From: JBKHXU01 sp046565865
GTDB lineage: Bacteria > Pseudomonadota > Gammaproteobacteria > Acidiferrobacterales > Sulfurifustaceae
Direction: 5' to 3'
Assembly (NCBI GenBank): GCA_046565865.1
Contig: JBKHXU010000083.1
Coordinates: forward strand, 1-12,830
DNA length: 12,830 bases
In this document: positions 8,242-12,830 of the stretch, piece by piece
Position numbering within the stretch: the stretch's first letter is position 1
Layout of the letters: the number at the start of each line of letters is the position of its first letter
Program-made: the position numbers and the translations under genes
The notes under the pieces: model-generated
The model's database searches: none
What the model was told of the DNA's origin: nothing
Seen by the model: only the letters and a program-made list of their open reading frames with translations

Positions 8242-8264
8242 CTAGCGCGCCGACGGCGCGTTAG
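8242..8264. terminator. Hairpin between convergent FHA and radA genes
   Basis: A ten-pair stem (8242-8251 with 8255-8264, one G-T wobble, otherwise perfect) closes a GAC triloop right after the FHA stop codon and 31 bases beyond the radA stop. The stem is GC-rich, but neither strand has a clean T-run after it, so it is an imperfect intrinsic terminator or an mRNA 3'-end stabiliser serving both converging transcripts. Confidence 0.5.
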
Positions 8265-8295
8265 CGAGGGACAACGGTTGCGCACGGAAAGTCGA

Positions 8296-9675
8296 TCACT
8301 CCGCCGCGCGCAACAACTCCAACGCCTCGCCCAGACGCTTAACCGGCAACAGGTCCAATTCTCCCTTCGCCCCCTTCTTCGGCATATTCGCGGCCGGCAC
8401 CAGCGCGCGGCGAAAGCCGAGCTTGGCCGCTTCGCGAATCCGTTCCAGCCCACGCGCGACCGGGCGCACTTCGCCGGCGAGTCCGATCTCACCGAATATC
8501 ACGAGGTCGCGCCCGAGCGGCTTGTTGCGCAGACTCGACCAGATCGCCGCAATCACCGCCAAATCGGCTGCCGGTTCGAGCACGCGCACGCCGCCGACCA
8601 CATTGACGAACACGTCCTGATCGTAGGTCGCCACACCGGCGTGTCGATGCAACACCGCGAGCAGCATCGCGAGGCGCGTGCTGTCGAGCCCGACGCAGAC
8701 GCGGCGCGGATTCGCCAGATGACTTTGGTCGACCAGCGCCTGCACCTCCACCAATAGCGGGCGCGTGCCCTCTTGCGTGGCGAGCACGGCGCTGCCGGCG
8801 ACGTCGTCGCCCTGGCGGCTCAAGAACATGGCCGATGGGTTGCCCACTTCGCGCAGACCGGCGTCGGTCATGACGAACACGCCGATCTCATTGACCGCGC
8901 CGAAGCGATTCTTCACGGCGCGGATGATGCGAAACGACCCGCCGGTATCGCCCTCGAAATAGAGCACGGCATCGACCATGTGCTCCAGCACCCGCGGCCC
9001 GGCGAGTGTGCCCTCTTTCGTAACGTGCCCGACCAGGAACAGCGCCGTCCCCGATTGTTTGGCGTAGCGCACCAGCTGCGCCGCCGACTCGCGCACCTGC
9101 GCGACGCTGCCGGGCGCGGATTGCAGCACCTCGCTGTAGAGCGTCTGAATGGAATCGAGGACCATGACTTGCGGTTGTTCGGCGCGCGCGGCGCCGAGGA
9201 TGGCTTCCACCTGGGTCTCGGTATAAAGACGCACGCCCTTGAGCGTGTCGGCGCCGACGCCGAGGCGCTGTGCACGCAGTGCGACTTGGTCCGCTGACTC
9301 CTCGCCGCTCACATACAACGTACGCGCCGCGCGGCTTAGCGCTGCCAAGGCCTGGATCAGCAGCGTCGATTTACCGACACCCGGATCGCCGCCGAGCAAC
9401 ACCACCGAGCCCGCGACCAATCCGCCGCCGAGCACGCGGTCGAGCTCGCCGAGACCGGTGGAGAGACGCGCGATGTTTTCCGGTGCGACTTCATCGAGAC
9501 CGCGCGGCGCCACGGCGCCGCCGGCGACGACGCGCATACCGCGGCCGGAAGGGACCGTGCGCGCGGCCGTCTCGAGCAATGCATTCCAGGCGCCGCATGC
9601 CGGACACTGACCGGCCCACTTGGGCGTCTGCGCGCCGCATTCGTTGCAGACGTAGAGCGAGGTCGGTTTGGCCAT
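8296..9675 (-). CDS. radA: DNA repair protein RadA
   Basis: RadA (also called Sms) is a RecA-like ATPase that promotes branch migration and processing of recombination intermediates. The 459-residue product, the usual length, starts with a C4 zinc finger (Cys10, Cys13, Cys24, Cys27 in YVCNECGAQTPKWAGQCPAC). Next come the Walker A loop GGDPGVGKST (to residue 104), VSGEES, the Walker B region VMVLDSIQTLYS, the RadA-specific KNRFG motif at 255-259, and a C-terminal Lon-like domain with DVFVNVVGGVRV and EIGLAGEVRPV. The ATG at 9675 has GGAG seven bases upstream (9683-9686) and lies one base after the alr stop; the frame stays open further upstream inside alr but has no homology there. It is the last gene of the rpsR-rplI-dnaB-alr-radA run. 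Confidence 0.98.
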   Translation of the reverse strand: MAKPTSLYVCNECGAQTPKWAGQCPACGAWNALLETAARTVPSGRGMRVVAGGAVAPRGLDEVAPENIARLSTGLGELDRVLGGGLVAGSVVLLGGDPGVGKSTLLIQALAALSRAARTLYVSGEESADQVALRAQRLGVGADTLKGVRLYTETQVEAILGAARAEQPQVMVLDSIQTLYSEVLQSAPGSVAQVRESAAQLVRYAKQSGTALFLVGHVTKEGTLAGPRVLEHMVDAVLYFEGDTGGSFRIIRAVKNRFGAVNEIGVFVMTDAGLREVGNPSAMFLSRQGDDVAGSAVLATQEGTRPLLVEVQALVDQSHLANPRRVCVGLDSTRLAMLLAVLHRHAGVATYDQDVFVNVVGGVRVLEPAADLAVIAAIWSSLRNKPLGRDLVIFGEIGLAGEVRPVARGLERIREAAKLGFRRALVPAANMPKKGAKGELDLLPVKRLGEALELLRAAE

Positions 9676-9676
9676 C

Positions 9677-10744
9677 TCAGCGCTCCACGCGCGGCACGCG
9701 CGCGGTGACGTGACACAACAGTTCGTAACCGATGGTGCCGGCGCTCGCCGCCACTTGCTCGATCGGCAAACCTTCGCCCCAAACCACGACACGCTCGCCG
9801 ACGCGCGCGTCTGGGCACGCGCGCAGATCGACGCTGATCATATCCATCGACACCCGTCCCACCAGCGGCGCAACCCCCTCGCCCACCATGACCGGCGTGC
9901 CCGGCACCGCATGGCGCGGATAACCATCACCATAACCGATGGCGGCGACGCCGATCGGCATGTCCTCCGGGCAGCGCCAGCCGCCGCCGTAGCCGACGGC
10001 ATCGCCTTTGCGTCGCGGTTGGATCGCGATGAGCGCGGTCTCCAACGTCATGACCGGCCGCAATCCGAGCTGCTGCGCGCTATGGCCGAGCATCGGCGAC
10101 ACCCCATATAGCATGATGCCGGGCCGGACCCATTCGAAGTGACACGCGGGCCACCCGACGATACCGGCGGAGTTAGCCAGACTGCGTGCAAGCTCCCTGG
10201 GTGTGGAAGCGACGAAGGTCTCGAGTTGCGCGGGCGTGGCGGGATCGGCGGGATCGTCCGCGCTCGCGAGATGCGACATCACCCGCACCTCGCCGACGGA
10301 TGTACATCGTTTCACGCGCGCGAGCACGTCAGCGGCATCCGCGGCGGGGAAACCCAAACGATGCATGCCGGTGTCGAGCTTGATCCAGACGTTGATGGGC
10401 TGCCCGCGATAGGCCTCCAGTGCCTCGACCTGTTCGGGCGAATGCAGCACCGGCTCTAAACGTTGCTGCGCAATGCGGGCCAGCTCGCTTGCGCTGTAGA
10501 AACCTTCCAGCAGCGCGATCGGCTGGCGCATGTTTGCGGCACGGATGCGCTCGCCCTCTTCCACGCTGGCGACCCCGAACGCATCGGCATCGGCCAAGTG
10601 GTGCGCGACCCATTCGAGCCCATGGCCGTAGCCGTCGGCCTTGACGATCGCCATGACCCGCGAGCGCGGCGCGTACTCGCGCACGCGCGCCAGATTGTGA
10701 CGCAGCGCGTCGGGGTCGAGTACCGCGCGTGTGGGCCTGGCCAT
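9677..10744 (-). CDS. alr: Alanine racemase
   Basis: Alanine racemase is a PLP enzyme that converts L-alanine to D-alanine for peptidoglycan. The 355-residue protein has the PLP-binding Lys35 in AIVKADGYGHG, the barrel motifs WIKLDTGMHRLGF and RPGIMLYG, the second catalytic base Tyr252 in GDAVGYGGGW, IGYGDGYPR, and GRVSMDMI in the C-terminal beta domain. The length equals that of short proteobacterial Alr enzymes (E. coli Alr 359, DadX 356). The ATG at 10744 is 34 bases after the dnaB stop, with a weak GGA ahead of it. No other D-alanine gene is present, so biosynthetic Alr rather than catabolic DadX is inferred from the context: DadX usually sits with dadA. Confidence 0.97.
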   Translation of the reverse strand: MARPTRAVLDPDALRHNLARVREYAPRSRVMAIVKADGYGHGLEWVAHHLADADAFGVASVEEGERIRAANMRQPIALLEGFYSASELARIAQQRLEPVLHSPEQVEALEAYRGQPINVWIKLDTGMHRLGFPAADAADVLARVKRCTSVGEVRVMSHLASADDPADPATPAQLETFVASTPRELARSLANSAGIVGWPACHFEWVRPGIMLYGVSPMLGHSAQQLGLRPVMTLETALIAIQPRRKGDAVGYGGGWRCPEDMPIGVAAIGYGDGYPRHAVPGTPVMVGEGVAPLVGRVSMDMISVDLRACPDARVGERVVVWGEGLPIEQVAASAGTIGYELLCHVTARVPRVER

Positions 10745-10778
10745 GCGTTAGGTCCGTACCGAACGAGGCAACGGCGCG

Positions 10779-12137
10779 CTAATAGTCGCGGTCGAAACCG
10801 CCGACGCTCGTGTAGTTCTCAAACTTGGTGTATTCGCCGAGGAACGTGAGCGTGACCTTGCCGATCGGGCCATTACGCTGCTTGCCGATGATGACCTCGG
10901 CCGTGCCCTTGCTCGGGCTATCCTCGTTGTACACCTCATCGCGGTAGATGAAGAGGATCACGTCGGCATCCTGCTCGATGGCGCCCGATTCGCGCAGGTC
11001 CGACATCACCGGGCGCTTGTCGGTGCGACTTTCGAGCGAGCGGTTGAGCTGCGACATGGCGATCAGCGGGACATCAAGTTCTTTCGCCAAGCCCTTCAGT
11101 GCGCGCGTGATGCCGGAAATCTCGGTCGCGCGGTTCTCATTCACCTCGCTCGACTGCATGAGCTGCAAGTAGTCGACGATGATGAGCCCGAGCCCGTGCT
11201 CGCGCTTGATGCGCCGCGCCCGCGCGCGCAGCTCCATCGGCGTCAGCGCCGGGGTGTCGTCGATGAAGATCGGCGCCTCGGACAGAAGATTAACCGCCGA
11301 CGTCAGTCGCGGCCAATCGTCGTCGTCCAGCTTACCGGTGCGCATGCGATGCGAGTTGATGCGGCCGAGCGAGGCGATCATGCGCATGGCGAGCTGGGTG
11401 CCCGGCATTTCCATGCTAAAAATCGCGACCGGGATCTTGTGACCGACGGCGGCGTTCTCCGCCATATTCATCGCCAGCGTCGTTTTTCCCATCGACGGGC
11501 GGCCGGCAACGATGATGAGGTCGGATGGCTGCAATCCCGAGGTCTTTTCGTCGAGATCGTTGAAACCCGTTGCAACGCCGGTGATCGCGTTCTGCGACTG
11601 GTACAGCAGATCGATGCGGTCGACCGTCTTGGCAAGCAACGACTTAATGGGCTCGAAGCCGCCGCGGCGGCGCGCGCCGCGCTCGCTGATATCAAAAATG
11701 CGCTTCTCGGCCAGGTCGAGTAATTCGCCGGCGGAGCGACCTTCGGTGTTGTACGTGGAATTGCTGATATCCGATGCCGCCTGCAACAGTTGCCGCATAA
11801 TCGAACGCTCGCGCACGATGTCGGCATAGGCGGCGATGTTGGCGGCGCTCGGCGTATTGTTCGCCAGCGAACCGATATAACTCAGGCCACCGGCAAGCTC
11901 GAGCTCGCCGGTACTCTCCAGCCATTCGGAGACCGTAACGACGTCGGCAGGTTTGCTCTCGGCCGAGAGCGCGCTGATGGCCTTGAAGATCAGCCGGTGT
12001 TCGCGCCGGTAAAAATCCTCGCCGGTGATTTTATCGGCGATGGTGTCCCAGCGCTGGTTGTCGAGGAGTAGCCCGCCGAGCACGGATTGTTCCGCATCGA
12101 TGGACTGGGGTGGGAGTTTGAGCGCGTCAACCGCCAT
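10779..12137 (-). CDS. dnaB: Replicative DNA helicase DnaB
   Basis: DnaB is the hexameric 5'-3' helicase that unwinds DNA at the replication fork and binds primase. The 452-residue protein is slightly shorter than the E. coli enzyme (471). It has the N-terminal helical domain starting PPQSIDAEQSVLGGLLLDN, a linker helix around AGELLDLAEKRIFDISE, and the RecA-like core. In the core, Walker A is GRPSMGKTT at 212-220, followed by IFSMEMP, the Walker B region LIIVDYLQLM, the arginine-rich SQLNRSLESRTDKRP, SDLRESGAIEQDADVI and IIGKQRNGPIG. No intein interrupts it. The ATG at 12137 has GAGGG five bases upstream. It is separated from rplI by 154 bases holding a strong hairpin and a candidate promoter, so its expression may be set apart from the ribosomal genes. 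Confidence 0.98.
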   Translation of the reverse strand: MAVDALKLPPQSIDAEQSVLGGLLLDNQRWDTIADKITGEDFYRREHRLIFKAISALSAESKPADVVTVSEWLESTGELELAGGLSYIGSLANNTPSAANIAAYADIVRERSIMRQLLQAASDISNSTYNTEGRSAGELLDLAEKRIFDISERGARRRGGFEPIKSLLAKTVDRIDLLYQSQNAITGVATGFNDLDEKTSGLQPSDLIIVAGRPSMGKTTLAMNMAENAAVGHKIPVAIFSMEMPGTQLAMRMIASLGRINSHRMRTGKLDDDDWPRLTSAVNLLSEAPIFIDDTPALTPMELRARARRIKREHGLGLIIVDYLQLMQSSEVNENRATEISGITRALKGLAKELDVPLIAMSQLNRSLESRTDKRPVMSDLRESGAIEQDADVILFIYRDEVYNEDSPSKGTAEVIIGKQRNGPIGKVTLTFLGEYTKFENYTSVGGFDRDY

Positions 12138-12186
12138 TGCCGCCCTCTAGTAGTTGGCGTTGCGGCCGAAGTGCGACCGTGACGCC

Positions 12187-12215
12187 ATTATTCAACAGAA
12201 AGCACGGCCTGTCTT
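12187..12215 (-). promoter_or_regulatory. Candidate internal promoter for dnaB-alr-radA
   Basis: On the minus strand AAGACA (12215-12210) and AATAAT (12192-12187) are separated by exactly 17 bases and lie about 50 bases before the dnaB start. The -10 matches well (5 of 6), the -35 only partly (4 of 6). Its place right after the hairpin downstream of rplI makes a separate dnaB transcript plausible. Confidence 0.33.
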
Positions 12216-12243
12216 GACCGCGCGTCTGCGTATTTTTAGAGAT

Positions 12244-12276
12244 GCTCTGAAAAGTCCGCCACGGACTTTTCAGAGC
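12244..12276. terminator. Perfect 15-bp inverted repeat: terminator, attenuator or small dispersed repeat
   Basis: GCTCTGAAAAGTCCG (12244-12258) and its exact complement (12262-12276) enclose a three-base loop. The A-run before and the T-run after a GC core (AAAAGTCCG and CGGACTTTT) give it the look of a bidirectional intrinsic terminator on both strands. It begins 15 bases past the rplI stop in the direction of transcription. A pairing this long and perfect is rare for a simple attenuator, so a dispersed repeat of the kind found in many copies per genome is an alternative. Confidence 0.6.
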
Positions 12277-12277
12277 T

Positions 12278-12291
12278 GCACGTCCTCGTGC
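12278..12291 (-). other. Small hairpin touching the rplI stop codon
   Basis: GCACG (12278-12282) and CGTGC (12287-12291) pair around a four-base loop, directly next to the rplI TAA. The stem is only five pairs. Together with the larger repeat beside it, it makes a double stem-loop at the end of rplI. Confidence 0.35.
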
Positions 12292-12741
12292 TTAGGCTTC
12301 CGCGACGACCGCGACCGTGATCTTGATATTGACTTCCGGATGCAGCGACACCGGGACTTCATGCTCGCCGAGGGTCTTAATGGGTCCGCTCGACAGATGA
12401 ATCTCGGACTTCGCGAGCTCAAAACCCGCCTGCTCCATCGCCTCGGCGATATCGCGCGTGCCGACCGAGCCGAACATGGTGCCGTCTTCGCTGACCTTGC
12501 GTGCGATTTGCACCTTGGCGCCGCTCAGGCGATCGCCGCGGGCGCGCGCCCGATCGAGCGCATCGGCTTGCACCTTTTCCAGCTCGGCGCGACGTGCCTC
12601 GAACTTGGTTTTGTTTTCGGCGGTCGCGACCACGGCCTTGCCGTACGGGATCAAATAGTTGCGCGCGAAACCGGCGCGGACTTTCACTTGGTCGCCTAAC
12701 GCGCCGAGGTTACGGATTTTTTCCAACAAAATGACTTCCAT
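12292..12741 (-). CDS. rplI: 50S ribosomal protein L9
   Basis: L9 is a two-domain 23S rRNA-binding protein of the large subunit. The 149-residue product has the same length as E. coli L9. The N-terminal domain is typical: MEVILLEKIRNLGALGDQVK, then VRAGFARNYLIPYGKAV. A long connecting helix (about 42-75, rich in Lys, Glu and Ala) and the C-terminal domain with DGTMFGSVGTRDIAEA and a GEHEVPVSLHPEV segment follow. The ATG at 12741 has GGGGAG seven bases upstream and is 16 bases from the rpsR stop, the usual tight rpsR-rplI arrangement. Confidence 0.99.
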   Translation of the reverse strand: MEVILLEKIRNLGALGDQVKVRAGFARNYLIPYGKAVVATAENKTKFEARRAELEKVQADALDRARARGDRLSGAKVQIARKVSEDGTMFGSVGTRDIAEAMEQAGFELAKSEIHLSSGPIKTLGEHEVPVSLHPEVNIKITVAVVAEA

Positions 12742-12757
12742 CGCTCGTCTCCCCGAA

Positions 12758-12830
12758 TCAGTGGCTATCGCTGTACGGCAGCAACGCGAGGTAGCGCGCG
12801 TACTTGATGGCGCGGCCTAACTGACGCTGA
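12758..12830 (-). CDS. rpsR: 30S ribosomal protein S18, C-terminal end (cut by window edge)
   Basis: The last 23 codons and the TGA stop are visible. The reading QRQLGRAIKYARYLALLPY, ending SDSH, matches the C-terminus of S18 (E. coli: [24 protein letters not shown]). S18 binds S6 in the platform of the small subunit. The remaining two thirds of the gene, and probably rpsF, lie beyond the window. Confidence 0.95.
   Translation of the reverse strand, partial: QRQLGRAIKYARYLALLPYSDSH

Noticed and set aside
8773..9297. Plus-strand open frames opposite radA
   Set aside because: radA is complete on the other strand; these frames have no homology or plausible starts.
10779..12137. Intein in dnaB (a common insertion site)
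   Set aside because: The protein is continuous, with all motifs at normal spacing and 452 residues in total.

Overview
The window is a GC-rich stretch of ordinary bacterial chromosome, densely packed with housekeeping genes. It most likely comes from a gammaproteobacterium of a deep-branching, Chromatiales/Acidiferrobacterales-like kind. I infer this from the order rpsR-rplI-dnaB-alr-radA, from E. coli-like DapD, DapE and UvrB proteins, and from a DapC-type succinyl-DAP aminotransferase, which is also common in Betaproteobacteria. The lineage is an inference from memory; a betaproteobacterium is not excluded. I see no insertion sequence, prophage, CRISPR array, tRNA or rRNA.

Layout. (1) 1-515, minus: the 5' end of uvrB (nucleotide excision repair), cut by the window edge. 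(2) 596-2442, plus: a class I aspartate aminotransferase whose stop codon overlaps the GTG start of an exported protein of unknown function. (3) 2480-3355, minus: a DMT/EamA-family membrane transporter with a TTG start, divergent from the next block. (4) 3403-6620, plus: dapC-dapD-dapE, three consecutive steps of the succinylase route to diaminopimelate and lysine. (5) 6812-8241, plus: a PP2C-type Ser/Thr phosphatase followed by a two-domain FHA protein, a phospho-signalling pair with no kinase in view. (6) 8296-12830, minus: radA, alr, dnaB, rplI and the 3' end of rpsR, transcribed toward the FHA gene from right to left.

How the genes work together. The aspartate aminotransferase interconverts oxaloacetate and aspartate, the entry point to the DAP/lysine pathway, and dapC/dapD/dapE make L,L-DAP. 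With alr (D-alanine) the window holds two sources of peptidoglycan precursors. uvrB, radA and dnaB serve DNA repair, recombination and replication. rplI and rpsR encode ribosomal proteins of the usual rpsF-rpsR-rplI operon.

No convincing undescribed system is present. The items most worth a second look are a perfect 15-bp inverted repeat with a possible downstream promoter between rplI and dnaB, the uncharacterised exported protein translationally coupled to the aminotransferase, and the phosphatase-FHA pair, whose second FHA domain has lost the usual phosphothreonine-binding residues.
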